From the NCBI RefSeq assembly GCF_030435805.1, contig NC_081305.1, positions 55,462,001 to 55,526,000 on the forward strand: a stretch of 64,000 nt of DNA, written 5' to 3'. Shown here one piece after another: positions 20,432 to 31,165 of the stretch (its first letter is position 1; each line of letters starts with the position of its first letter). This DNA is from Mustela lutreola. Lineage: Eukaryota > Chordata > Mammalia > Carnivora > Mustelidae. The translations under genes and the position numbers were made by a program. The notes below the pieces were generated by a model. That model was not told where the DNA came from, made no database searches, and was given only the letters and a program-made list of their open reading frames with translations.

Positions 20432-23400
20432 CTATGAATCGGCATCCTTGGGCACGCCGGGAGCGGGCAGGAGGGCCCCAACATCATCGTCCCCACGGAG
20501 AGACATCCAAGGGGCTGAGGGAAGAGGAAGTGGGTGGGGGAGGTCATGAGAATCTCTGAAATCCCCTGGGGTTCCTGACTGCCCCTCCCCCACGTGTGTC
20601 TGTCTGTCTTTCCCAGTCTCTGTCCTACTCCACAGGTTTCTGTCCCCCCTCAGAGCCTCTGTTTCCTCCCTCCCATCCCACTACCTCCCGTGTCCCTGTT
20701 CCTTTCTGTCTAGATCCGTGGGCCCCCCCGCCCCCACTCCAGATCTGTCCCTCTCTGAGTTCTTTCCCTCTTCCTGCTCCACACCTGGAAGCCCCTTTCT
20801 CATCCTCCTCCACAGCAGAGCTCCTCCTGCGGCCACTGCCATGAGCAGTAAGAAGCCAACAACGATTCCGATCACGGGCACGGAGGATCTGGCTGGTGAT
20901 TCTGCAGCCAGAGAATGATGTGAGATGCAGAGGGAACCCTCCGGCCCTTCTGAGCCAGGGCCAGAGCCTGGGGATTCTCAGTCCCTCCCAACCACACAGA
21001 TCACAGCATCAGGTTTTTGGGGAGAGGGTGTGGACAGAGGGAACGCTGGTCAGCTGATGTTCTAGATCTGTGCAGAACGCCCCCGCTTTGCATAGAAGAG
21101 TCAAGATGGGTCCCAGCCCCACTGGCCAAGGGACCCAGAGCAGCAGGGTGCATGGTATTCTGACTAGGATAGAGGAAGGGTGGTCACAGAGCAGTAGCCC
21201 ATCAGATTCACAGAGGACCGGCTATGGCTGAGGGACAACTGGCAGCAGCAGACAATGAGTGGTCAGACTAGCAGCAGCAGCAGAGAAGGCAGACTGGCAA
21301 CAGTGCAGTGGGGCAGAAGGCGGTTGCAAGGCAGCCAGAGACAGAGTATCAGGCCTCCCCAGGACCTTACCCAGCTCCACGGTGAGGGGCTGCGGCAGCC
21401 CAGCATGCTGCACCACGCAGCGGTAGTGGTGCTCGTCACCACTTTTGACCGTCAGTGAAGACCAGGCATGGAAGGAGCCGTCACCATTGGGGCCAAAGTC
21501 ACCTTCTCCAGAGCCCACAGCCAGCCCGTTCCGGAGGAACCGCAGTTGTAGCTCCGGGGGATAGAAGGAGAAGGCACTGCAGGTGAGCACAGAAAAGCCA
21601 GGGCTCCCAGGTCGGGCCTTCAGGCGCATGGAGGGTGGCTCTGCGGACAAACAGGCAGATAGACCTAAGCCCTGAGCCCATGAACCCCTAGCGCCAGACC
21701 TGGTGAGGGCCGGGGGAGGACGTACAGAAGCCTCCATTCCTTCCACCATAGCCAGCAGGCCCCGCCCTGTCCCCCACACTGTGCTGAGCCTGGAGGACAG
21801 AGTGGCAAAGGTGAAGGGACATTCCTGAGGGGATGGGACCCCCACCTATCCACAGTGAGGATATCCACCGCTCATCCATTCCTTCCTACAACAGACACAC
21901 ACTGAACATCAACCATGTTCAGTGCCAGACACTCTTCTAGGCACTCAGGACACAGCAGTAAAGACGGACAAAGGTTCCTGTCTTGGGGTGCCTGAGTGGC
22001 TCAGTCAGTTTAGCATCTGCCTTCAGCTCAGGTCATGATCCCAGGGTCCTGGGATTGAGTCCTGTGTCCAGCTCCCTGTTTGGCAGGCAATCTGCTTCTC
22101 CCTCTCTCCCCCATTAGTGCTCTCTCTCTTTCTCCTTCTGTGTCTGTCTCAAAAAAATAAATAAAATCTTTTTAAGCAAAAGTCCCTGTCTTCGTGGAGC
22201 TCATGTTCTAATGAGGGAAGAGAGATAAATATTTGTGTCCAAATAAATGAAAAGGAAACAGACCGTGAAAGTGTTGTGATGAGAGAAAATAAGACAGATC
22301 CTACGGTCGTTAAAGGATAGTAAGTAGGGCGCCTGGGTGGCTCAGTGGGTTAAGCCACTGCCTTTGGCTCAGGTCATGATCTCAGGGTCCTGGGATCGAG
22401 TCCCGCATCGGGCTCTCTGCTCAGCAGGGAGCCTGCTTCCTTCTCTCTCTCTCTCTGCCTGCCTCTGAGTGTACTTGTGATTTCTCTCTGTCAAATAAAC
22501 AAATAAAATCTTAAAAAAAAAAAAAAAAAGGATAGTAAGTAGACGTTACCGTCAAACCAGTGCATTTGAAATTGAAATGAACTGGACAAATTCCTAGGAA
22601 ATGCAACCTTCCAAAACTGACACAGAAGAAATAAAAAAACTTGAGTAGTCCTATAATGATTGAATAATTTTAACCCATAACTTAAAAACTTTCCAACAAT
22701 AAAAGTCCAGGCCCAGGTGACATCATTGGTGAATTCTTTTTTTTTTTTTTAAGATTTTATTTATTTATTTGAAAGACAGTGATCACAAGTAGGCAGACAG
22801 GCAGGCAGAGAGAGAGGAGGAAGCAGGCTCCCTGCCAAGCAGAGAGCCCGATGCAGGGCTTGATCCCAGGACCCTAGGATCATCACCGGAGCCAAAGGCA
22901 GAGGCTTTAACCCACTGACCCACCCAGGCGCCCCTCATTGGTGAATTCTTAAAACAAACAAACAAATAAACAAACAAAAACAAGTAGCATATCTACACCT
23001 AATTTAGGAAAAAGGCATCCCTGTAATTCCATGGAGGAGACAGGAAGGTGGTCTTGCAACAAATGATGCTGGGTCAACTGGAGATCCTCGACGGACAAAT
23101 GAACCTAGAACCCTTACCTCACACCCTCACATGCAATTACCTCAAGATGGATCACAGTTACATGTAAAAGTTACTTATCAACCAAGCTTCTAAAAGACCT
23201 AGAACCTTCATAGCTTTGGGAGAGGAAAGATTTCCTGAAGAGAACACACACAAAAGCTATAGAGAAAAGATGGATGGGTTGCTCTTCATTAAAATTGTTT
23301 CATCAAGGGCACCTGGGTGGCTCAGTGGGTTAAGCCGCTGCCTTCGGCTCAGGTCATGATCTCAGGGTCCTGGGATCCAGTCCCGTATCGGGCTCTCTGC

Positions 23401-26400
23401 TCGGCAGGGAGCCTGCTTCCCTCTCTCTCTCTCTCTCTCTCTCTGCCTGCCTCTCCATCTACTTGTGATTTCTCTCTGTCAAATAAATAAATAAAATCTT
23501 AAAAAAAAAAAAGGTTTCATCAAGAGGGTGAAAAGACAAGCTGCACAGCAGGAGAAGTTATTTCCAATAGAACCATCTGACCTAGCCAAAAGATTCATAT
23601 CCAGAATATATCAGGAACTCTAATAAGAAAAAGAGATAAAAATTCCAATTAAAAAAAAATTCCAATTAAACAATGGGCAAAAACTCTCACACAGCCACTC
23701 CAAAAGAGTGGACACTCCACTGTCAATAACATGAAGAAGTTCCCCGTCACTAGTCATCAACTTGCTGACTTGAATTTTTTAAAAGATTTATTTATTTGAA
23801 GAGGGAAGGGAGAGAGGGAGGGAGAGAGAGAATCCCAAGCAGACTCCCTGCTGAGCACAGAGCCCAGTGCAGGGCTCGATCCCATGACCCCGAGATCACA
23901 ACCCAAGCTGAAACCGAGAGCCAGAGGCTTCACCAACTGAGCCACCCAGGTGCCCCTCACTGTTCTGATTTTGTCCGATTTTGCCAAATCATGTATATGA
24001 TGCTCATTTATCATCAGAGAAATGTAAAATGCTTCACAGTAAGACACCATCATATACCAACTGGAATGCTTCAAACTCAAGACAGACGATATCAAAGTTT
24101 GGCAAGCCTGTGGAGCAACTGGAGTTCTCAAACACAGCTGGTGGGACTCTGAAATGGGCTTAACCCCTTTGAGCAAAGTGTTTAGCTCTACCTGCTATAG
24201 CTAATCTGGGGCCTATACGCAAATGGGCTCATGCTTAAGGTCATCTGAAGTTCAAAATCAGTCAACACCATGGTGATAAAAATTGGGTCAGCTGTTGCCC
24301 TTGGGAGGTATGGAATGGGAGGGGACACAAGGAAGTCTTGTAAGGTGCCAAAAATGTTCTAGATCTTGGTACACAGGCATCCATTAAACATAATCAATGA
24401 ACTTTAGGTAGGTGAGTTATACCTCAATGAAAAAGAAAAAACAGACACTGTAGTGAATAAATGGACAAAACAGTGGCATGGGACAGGGTGCCTGGATGGC
24501 TCAGTGAGTTAAAGCCTCTGCCTTCAGCTCAGGTCATGATCCCAGGGTCCTGGTATCGAGCCCCACATCGGGCTCTCTGCTCAGCAGGGAACCTGCTTCC
24601 CCCCCCCCCCCGCCTCTCTCTGCCTGCTTCTCTGCCTACTTGTGATCTCTGTCTGTCAAATAAATAAATAAATAGATAGATAAATAAATAAATCTTTTAA
24701 AAAAAAAAAAAAAACAAAACAGTGGCATGGGAGACAGTAATGGGGGTGGTATGGGGACACACTTTAACCAGGGTGATCATAGAGGACCCAGTCATGGCAG
24801 GACTCCAAGGAAGAGAACTGTAAGCAGACAGGACAACGGGTGCAAAGGGCCTGAGGAGGGCAAGAACCTGACAGTTGGAGAAAGGGAAAAGAGAAAGCCA
24901 GCATGGCTGGGGTGTTGTGGAATTATAGTGATGGAAAACAGCCAGGCCCAGCCACTGGCGGGGATGGGTGGGCCACAGAGTAGAGGCAGCATTGTAGAGT
25001 GAGAATAGAGAAAAGCTAATAGTTTTAGGTAGTGGTGGGCTAGGAACTCATTTATGTTTGAGAGCATTCCTCTGGCTGCTAGGCAGAGCATGGTCTCTGG
25101 ATGGAAGTTGGGATTGCAAGATGGGGACAATGAGGACAAAAGAGCCCCCGAGAATCCCCCGGCCATGCTCGGAAGTACAGCTGGGACGTTTCTGTGTTTA
25201 AGCGGGGGGGTTTGGGGGGGTGTGTGTGTGCTCGAGGGTCAGGCAAGGCATCATGGGGATCCAAAAGAGGCAAGCATAAAGCCTCTCGGGCTACAGGAAA
25301 ACCTCCCCGGCTGTGACACCAGAGGAGCAGATAGACAAGGGCAGAAGTGGAGAAAGGGGAGGGCTGATGTAGGCTCAAAAAACTCTGGGTGATTGTGTCT
25401 GCCTGAGCCAAGCAGGTGCAGGCTGAGGGGAGGGACAGAGGCCACTGCCCCTTGGGGACTCCAGGCCAGGCTGAGGGATTCGGCTCTGTCCAGAAATCTC
25501 TGAGCTCCAGGGGAGGGCTGTGTGTGGGAGAGCAGAAGGGACAACTCTGGGTGTGGAAAGACCCTCTGAGACATGTCAGAGAGGGCTGCAGTGGGGAGAG
25601 TGGAGGCCAGGAGGCCAGGAAAGAGGCTGGGGGAAGAGGAGGAGGCCAAGCCTGGGGGTCTGGGGGCGGAGAGCTCCATGGGGACCAGGGATCCCTCTGG
25701 AGGTTGCTCACCCTTCCACTCCAGGTTCCCACGGCCCCTCTCCAGATGGCCCAGCAGCCGCTGGGGGCAGGAGTTGAGCAGGAAGGTCCTCTCCTTGCTG
25801 ACCGCCCCCGCGTGCTGCATCCACGTCTTCTGAATGGTCTCAGTCTCAGGCCAGTCCCCATCCCAGGTGCCCAGCTTAGGGTCGAAAGTCATGAAATCCT
25901 CGCCGTTCAGAGCAAACTTGGCCACGGGCACCGAGGCGTTGTCGGGGCCCAACTCACAGCCCAGCAGGCCCTGCAGGGTGTAGGGTCCTGGGGTGCCCAC
26001 ATACAGGTAAGCAGGACCCAAGAGCAGGGGGCCTGGCCCCTCCACGCTCTGACCCCGGGAGTCCGGTTCTTACCTCCTTTCCCCAAGGCTTTGAGACCTT
26101 CAAGAAATAGCTCCTGCTTGCTCCGCAGGTCTGTCGTCTCTTTCTCCCAATACCAGGAGACCTGGTTTTCCCAGACCCAAGCCCCACATGGCTCGGCCTC
26201 CGTACGCAGGTTATTGTAGCTCAGGTACTGCTGGGGACCCAGCCAGCCGGACACCCAGAAGGCAGGGGCCCCAGGGGCAGGAGAGGACACCGCGGTGAGG
26301 TGGTACAGGAGCGAGAGATTGCTCTCTGCAGGAGGGAGACAGAGGCCAAGAGAGCAGATGCGGGGAGGACCTAGACTGGGAGCAGGACCAATACCCTAAA

Positions 26401-26955
26401 AGAGAAAAGACTCAACCCCAAAGAGGAAGGACAGACCAGACAGTGGGAGACAGCCTGGGGGCGACAGGGACATGGGACAGACGCAGAGAGGAAAGGGGCA
26501 GACTGGGGAGGGACAGACCCAGAGAGAGGGGCCGGGGCCACATTCAGAGAGAGGGGACAAGCTTGGTGGGGGACAGACTCCCAGAGGAGAAGAACAGATC
26601 CACGAGAAGGACAGATCCACGAGGAGGACAGACTTGGGGCGGAGGGGACAGAGTGGAAGCGGAAGACGCAAAAAGGACAGGAACAGACCCAGAGAGGGGG
26701 GGCGACAGACTCAGAGAGAAGCGACCAGGTGGCCCGCAGACGCAGCCACGGAGGAAGAACAGCGATAAAGTGACTCTCGGTGAAGGTCGGGCCAGTCCGA
26801 GTGAAACCTCAGATTTCGCTTCGCTTCCCTAGTCCCTTCCCGGCCGCCGGCGCCTCCCTCCTACCCCGCAGCCGCCTCCCCTCACCTGCGCGCACCGTCG
26901 GCAGCAGGAACAGCAGGAAACCGAGCCCCCAGGACCGAGGCCGGGGGACCCACAT
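20432..26955 (-). CDS. FCGRT: Neonatal Fc receptor heavy chain (FcRn), six coding exons, 355 aa
   Basis: MHC class I-like chain that pairs with beta-2-microglobulin, binds IgG and albumin at endosomal pH and recycles or transcytoses them. Coding exons: 26886-26955 (signal), 26074-26325 (alpha1), 25712-25987 (alpha2), 21371-21640 (alpha3), 20785-20901 (transmembrane), 20432-20514 (tail). Total 1068 nt, all phases consistent. The signal peptide is [23 protein letters not shown] and the mature chain begins [10 protein letters not shown]. The NAS glycosylation sequon matches human N102. The IgG-contact GDWPE is kept; human E115-E116 reads E-D; human L135 reads E; albumin-site H166 is kept while H161 reads Q. 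The transmembrane exon carries [22 protein letters not shown]. The tail keeps the Trp and di-leucine endocytic signals ([15 protein letters not shown]) but stops after DADS, about ten residues short of human. An acceptor just 5' of the ATG suggests a non-coding first exon upstream. Confidence 0.96.
21985..22177 (+). mobile_element. CanSINE
   Basis: FCGRT intron 3; GTTCCTGTCTT / GTCCCTGTCTT duplication. Confidence 0.88.
22327..22529 (+). mobile_element. CanSINE
   Basis: Young copy; exact duplication GGATAGTAAGTAG. Confidence 0.93.
22550..24450 (+). mobile_element. L1 ORF2 and 3' fragments carrying three CanSINEs
   Basis: L1 pieces at 22550-22735, 22975-23307, 23512-23775 and 23958-24450 (AATTCCTAGGAAATGCAACC, AAAAGTCCAGGCCCAGGTGA, ACAATGGGCAAAAACTCTC, AACTGGAGTTCTCAAACAC). 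SINEs: minus 22736-22935 (duplication TCATTGGTGAATTCTT), plus 23308-23511 (duplication GTTTCATCAAG), minus 23776-23957. In FCGRT intron 3. Confidence 0.85.
24485..24713 (+). mobile_element. CanSINE
   Basis: Duplication ACAAAACAGTGGCATGGGA exact on both sides; the tail has expanded AAATAGAT units. Confidence 0.93.
24730..25700. other. FCGRT intron 3, unassigned part
   Basis: GC-moderate intronic sequence with G runs; the part 24780-25080 looks like an old interspersed repeat I cannot name. No exon seen. Confidence 0.4.
26400..26770 (+). repeat. Purine-rich degenerate tandem repeat in FCGRT intron 1
   Basis: Repeated GGGACAGACCCAGAGAGAGG-type units of about 25-35 bp, almost all A and G on plus. 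Confidence 0.7.
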
Positions 26956-27130
26956 CCTGAGCGGGAGACCTGGGGCGGGAGGGGGCGCGTGACTGCTCCG
27001 ACCCCCGCCCCGCCCCCTCCTCCCCCAGCTCCCGAGGGGCTCGGCCAGCACGCGCACCCGCGCCTGGGGGCCCCGGGGCTCCGCGACCGCGGCTGGCCAC
27101 CCTGCCCTCCACCCCGGCGAACTTTCACCC
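26800..27130 (-). promoter_or_regulatory. FCGRT: FCGRT CpG-rich 5' region
   Basis: CpG-dense, GC-box-rich stretch over and upstream of the signal-peptide exon. It lies between that exon and the minisatellite at 27.2-28.0 kb. No TATA box. An acceptor-like CCCGCCCCAG sits about 18 nt 5' of the ATG, so the true start site may be further upstream. Confidence 0.55.
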
Positions 27131-27210
27131 CTTCATTTGATCTTTTTGGGTTAATTAATTACAGAGCTTGGATAGGCTGAGAGTTCTGTCTCAGCGCTCG
27201 GCTCCGCCTC

Positions 27211-27987
27211 TTCCTCCTCCCTCAGACCCTGGAATCCGAGCCCCAGCTCCTCCTCCTCAGACCGAGAGCGCGGGCCCTCGGCCCCTCCTCCCTCAGACCT
27301 GGGAGTTCAGGCCCCCCAGCTCCTTCCTTTCTGAGACCCAGGGGTCCGAGCCCCCAGCCCCTCCTCACTCAGACCCAGGGGTCCAGCGCCTCCAGCCGCC
27401 TCCTCCCTCAGAGCCAGGAGTCCTCACCCCCAGATCCCTCCTTTCTGAGACCCAGGGGTCCGGGCCTCCAGCCTCTCCTTCCCCAGACCCAGGAGTCCCC
27501 AGCCCCCTCCTCCTTCAGACCCAGGGGTCCAGGGTGCCTCCACTCCCGCGCCACTCTTCCCTCAGACCCAAGAGCCCCTGTCCCAGGGCCCCTCCTTCCC
27601 CAGACCCAGGAGTCCAAACCCCCAGCCCCCTCCTCCTTCAGGCCAAGGAGTCCAGGGCCTCCAGCCCCTCCTCCCTCAGACCTGGGAGTCCAGGCCCCCC
27701 AGCCTCTCTTCCCTCGGATCCGGATCCGGGAGTCCAGACCCCCAGCCGCCTCCTTCCCCAGACCCAGGAGTCCAGGCCCCCCAGCCACTGCTTCCCCAGA
27801 CCCGGAAGTCCAAGTCCCCAGTCCTCTCCTCTCTCAGACCGAGGTGTCCAGGCCCCTTCCCACCGCCCACTCCAGCCCCTGGCACCCTCCTCCCTCAGAC
27901 CCGGAGTGCAGGACCCCAAACCACTCCTTCCTCAGATCCATGAGTCCCCACCGCAGCCCGTCCTCCCTCGGCCTGGGCCCCAGCTCT
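27211..27987. repeat. MSR1-like minisatellite upstream of FCGRT, about 20 units of 36-40 bp
   Basis: Tandem units built on CTCCTCCCTCAGACCCAGG followed by AGTCCAGGCCCCCAGCCC, about 20 in number, each diverged by several bases with a few longer units. No CanSINE interrupts it. The unit matches the chromosome 19 minisatellite MSR1, and the 37-bp VNTR known in the human FCGRT promoter has the same period and place. The open frame across it (27168-28091, plus) is a by-product of the period and composition, not a gene. Confidence 0.85.
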
Positions 27988-27999
27988 GCTCACAGCAAG

Positions 28000-28590
28000 C
28001 GAAGTTCCCTTCCAGCCTGCAGCCCGAGCTGGCTCCCGTGACAGGAGACCCCAGTTCCTCTCTCACATCCTGTCCGGAGACTGCTCCCTGACTTCGGGAA
28101 TATCCAACCCCGCCCCCCAGCTGCAGGGCACACCCCAGGCCAGGCGCCCAGCCTCTGAGTATTGTCTCTGCCTCGCTCTTGAAAACTTTTTTTCTTTGTT
28201 TCTTTTCCTTTTGGTCTTTCTCGGTTGCTCCCTGTTTGTTATTTTGTGGTGGGAGCCACCCAGCAAATGCATGACACAGTTGAGAGACTGACACTGTCCA
28301 GACTTGGGAGTTTCAGGGGGTCCTCTTCTTACCTCCTTGTCCAACCACCCCCACCTCCCACCCCTTCACCAGCTCTTGCTTCCGTGAATGTTCCCCAGAC
28401 CCCTTCTAAATTTCCTCCTTGGAACCCGTCCCCTAAGTGTCCCCTTAAAATGCCTTTACACTTCTTTAGTATCTTCTGGATTCAGCGTCAATAACATAGT
28501 CCCAAGATACATTGTTGTCTGTCGAGGCCCCTCCAGTCCCCCGCCCCCTGCCCACACCGCGGCCGCTCTGCCTTCATTACATTGGAATGT
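28000..28590. other. Intergenic, no gene seen
   Basis: Between the minisatellite and an LTR-like fragment; pyrimidine-rich, with nothing coding recognised. Confidence 0.5.
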
Positions 28591-29010
28591 TGTGCATACA
28601 TAGAAAGAGACTTATTTTAAGGGATTAGCTCTTGTGACAATGCTGGCTTAGCAAGTCTAAAATATGATAGGGGGTGACTGGCAGCCTGGGGACTCGGGAA
28701 GGAGTTGCGGGTCCCACAGCAGGAGGCTGGAGAAGCAGGGAGAGTGGATCTTGCTCGGGAAAGTCTGAAGGCAGTCTGCCCGCCTGGGGGAGCTCCGTTT
28801 TGTCCTTCTCTTCAGGCCTCCAGTCGATGGGCTGCAGCCCACCCACGTTCTGGAAGGGCAGTCTGCTTTCCTCCAAATGCCCGGACTTTAGTGGAAGTCT
28901 CATCCCAAAACATCCTCATAGAAACCTCCAGAGTAATGTTTGACCCAACAGCTGGGGCCCAGACCCTGCCAAGTTGACACACGAAGTTTACCGTGACACA
29001 TGGTCCATCT
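28590..29010 (-). mobile_element. LTR-like fossil fragment
   Basis: Minus strand begins near TGTGTCACGGTAAACTTCG and resembles an old mammalian LTR whose consensus starts TGTGATGGTTAATTTTATG. Probably ERVL/MaLR class, placental-wide age; family uncertain. Confidence 0.4.
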
Positions 29011-30195
29011 GTATTCAGCTTAGCTCTGGATTTCTTTTCGTTCCTCTCCTTGGTCCTGTTAGAAGGCCCACTAAGATCCACCCTCGGGGCCTCTAATGGT
29101 GCTGAAGAATCCTGTGTTCATGCCCCCACAAATCCTGTTACAGCACCCTCTGTTTTCTCCTCAAAGCCTCCAAGGAAACTGCCAGCCCCAGCTGTCCCCC
29201 TGCGTCCCTAGGGATCTGGCTATGTCTCTAGGGGACCGTTCCAGCAGCCCTGGGGCTCTCATTTTAGAGACCTCAAGACCAAAAACAAGCAAAGTGAATA
29301 ATAAAATAAAGGCTCAGGTCCTTCTTGTGATGTTCCTTGAACCCTGGTATAAAAGGGCCAATGTCTTGTGACAGTGCGCCCCAGGACCCTGCTTTACTTT
29401 CCCTTGGAGCCTGGAAACCATCGCCCACATGTCCTGTAGGACCCTGGCCAGAGGCCTCTCCTTGGCCCCAGGACTCTGATATCTCAGGTCCCCACCCCCA
29501 TGCCCTTTGGGTCCCCTGATAGAATCCTGAGGCCCAGACATAATGTCTGCAACAGCTTCTGCTAATCTCATTCTTGGAATTGGCCACCCCACCCCTGGGA
29601 TCCTGCTAAGCCAGTCCTGAACGTTCTCCCTGGTGTGACCCCAGAGGGGCCTCAGCCCCAGGCCCTTGTCCCCTGCTACAACGTTCCTACCAGCAGCAGC
29701 CCTCCACATTTCTCAGGGACTTGCCATCAGGCCTTTCCCATACCTCCTCATCAGCTAGATTGTTGCTCCCTCACCCAAGAGGGAACCACCCTCAAGGGCC
29801 TGGGGACCCCACTGAAAAGGGGCTCTGAGGTCTTGCTATGTGTGTCCTCTTTAGGTCCCTGAGTCCTACTCTACTGGTTAAGAAACCTCCACCCACCCCA
29901 CACAAGGGATCTTCTCTATAGTCTATATCCCTAAATAATGCCATAAGGGACATGCCCTGGGTTCCTGCCACAGTGCTCCCGGGACGCTAGGACATTGTCC
30001 CTGGGGCTTCCATAACACTCACGTTTTGCCTGCCTTTCCTTCAGCTCCTTCTTTACCCCTCTCCGGGTATCTGTCTCCTCTGGGTGTCTTCAGTCCTGGT
30101 ACAATGTCCCATCAACTGTCACTGCCACACCTGTCAGAACACTGCTCTAATATTCACTGGGTCCTACCGAAAAGTCTTTGATGGTGGCGGGGGCC

Positions 30196-30386
30196 AGGGG
30201 TTGCTGGGTGGCTCATTTGGTTAAGCATCTGCCTTTAGCTCAGGTCATGATCTCAGGGTCTTGAGATCAAGACCCACACTGGGCTCCCAGCTCAGCGGGG
30301 AGTCTGCTTCTCCCTCTCCCTCTGCCTGTGCTCTTTCTGTCTCTCTCTCTAATGAATAGATAAAAATCTTAAAAAAGAAAAAATAA
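30196..30386 (+). mobile_element. CanSINE
   Basis: Older full-length copy (GGTGGCTCATTTGGTTAAGC) with AATGAATAGATAAAAATC tail. Confidence 0.88.
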
Positions 30387-30534
30387 GAGTGTCTCCTAGC
30401 TCTACCATGAAGTCCTGCTTAAACACTCCAAGATCCAGCTAGTCTGTGTCCTCCGGACTCTGGGAAAATTCCCGCAGGGTTTTCCCCACGTGTCCCAGGG
30501 TCCTGCTTCGGTGGCCGCCGCCCACGGCCCTGGA

Positions 30535-31165
30535 TCATTGATTTCCCACTGCTGCTGTAATTCAACCATGAACTCAGCAGCTCGAAACCACACAGATTTT
30601 TGATCTTACACTTCTGGAAGTCAGACATCTAAAATGGTCCACAGCTCTGGTTCTTTCTTAAGGCTCGAGGGGAGAATCCGTTCTCCTGACTTTTCTGGCT
30701 TCTGGAAGCTGCGTGCAGTGTCATGGCCCCTTCCTCCAGCTTCAAAGCCAGCAACACAGCTGCTTCTCTCCCTTCTGACCTCTGTGTGCGTGCGGCCATC
30801 CAGCCTCAAATCTCTCTCTGACTCTGATCTTCCCACCTCCCTCTTATTTTTTTAAGTTAATTTTTATTAAGCGTTAAGAACGACTATGTTTCTCAGCCTG
30901 TGTGGGGAGCAAGCCCACAACGGTGGTGTTGTGTCATATTCTACCCAGCTGAACTAACCAGCCAGCCACTCGGCCCCCATCTTCCTCTTACAGGTATTCT
31001 AGGGATTACATTGGTCCCCTGGATAATCCCAGATCACCTCCCCATCTCAAAACCCTGAATTTAATTGAATCTGCAAAGTCCGGCTTATCATATGAAGTAA
31101 CAGATTCCCAGGTTTCAGGGGATTACGGCATTCATATTTGGGGGAATGTCAGCCTACTACAGTCA
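30535..31165 (-). mobile_element. MLT1-type solo LTR (ERVL-MaLR fossil)
   Basis: Minus-strand MaLR LTR (GGATTATCCAGGGGACC, CTTTGAAGCTGGAGGAAGGG on minus) spanning most of a unit. Old, placental-wide family; no internal retroviral region. Carries the tRNA-Ile-derived insertion. Confidence 0.75.
30847..30975 (-). mobile_element. tRNA-Ile-derived retroposon inside an old LTR
   Basis: Minus strand 30963-30894 (GGCTGGTTAGTTCAGCTGGG ... GCTCCCCACACAGGCT) follows tRNA-Ile, unlike the tRNA-Lys heads of the other SINEs here. It is followed by an A-rich tail ending AACTTAAAAAAAT. CCTCTTA-type repeats on both sides suggest a target duplication within the LTR at 30.5-31.2 kb. Confidence 0.5.

Noticed and set aside
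24727-25392. Plus-strand open frames in FCGRT intron 3
   Set aside because: No similarity recognised and no splice or promoter context; intronic background.
27168-28091. 307-codon open frame rich in Pro and Ser
   Set aside because: It lies wholly over the minisatellite and upstream GC-rich sequence; the repeated peptide comes from the repeat period, and no family is recognisable.
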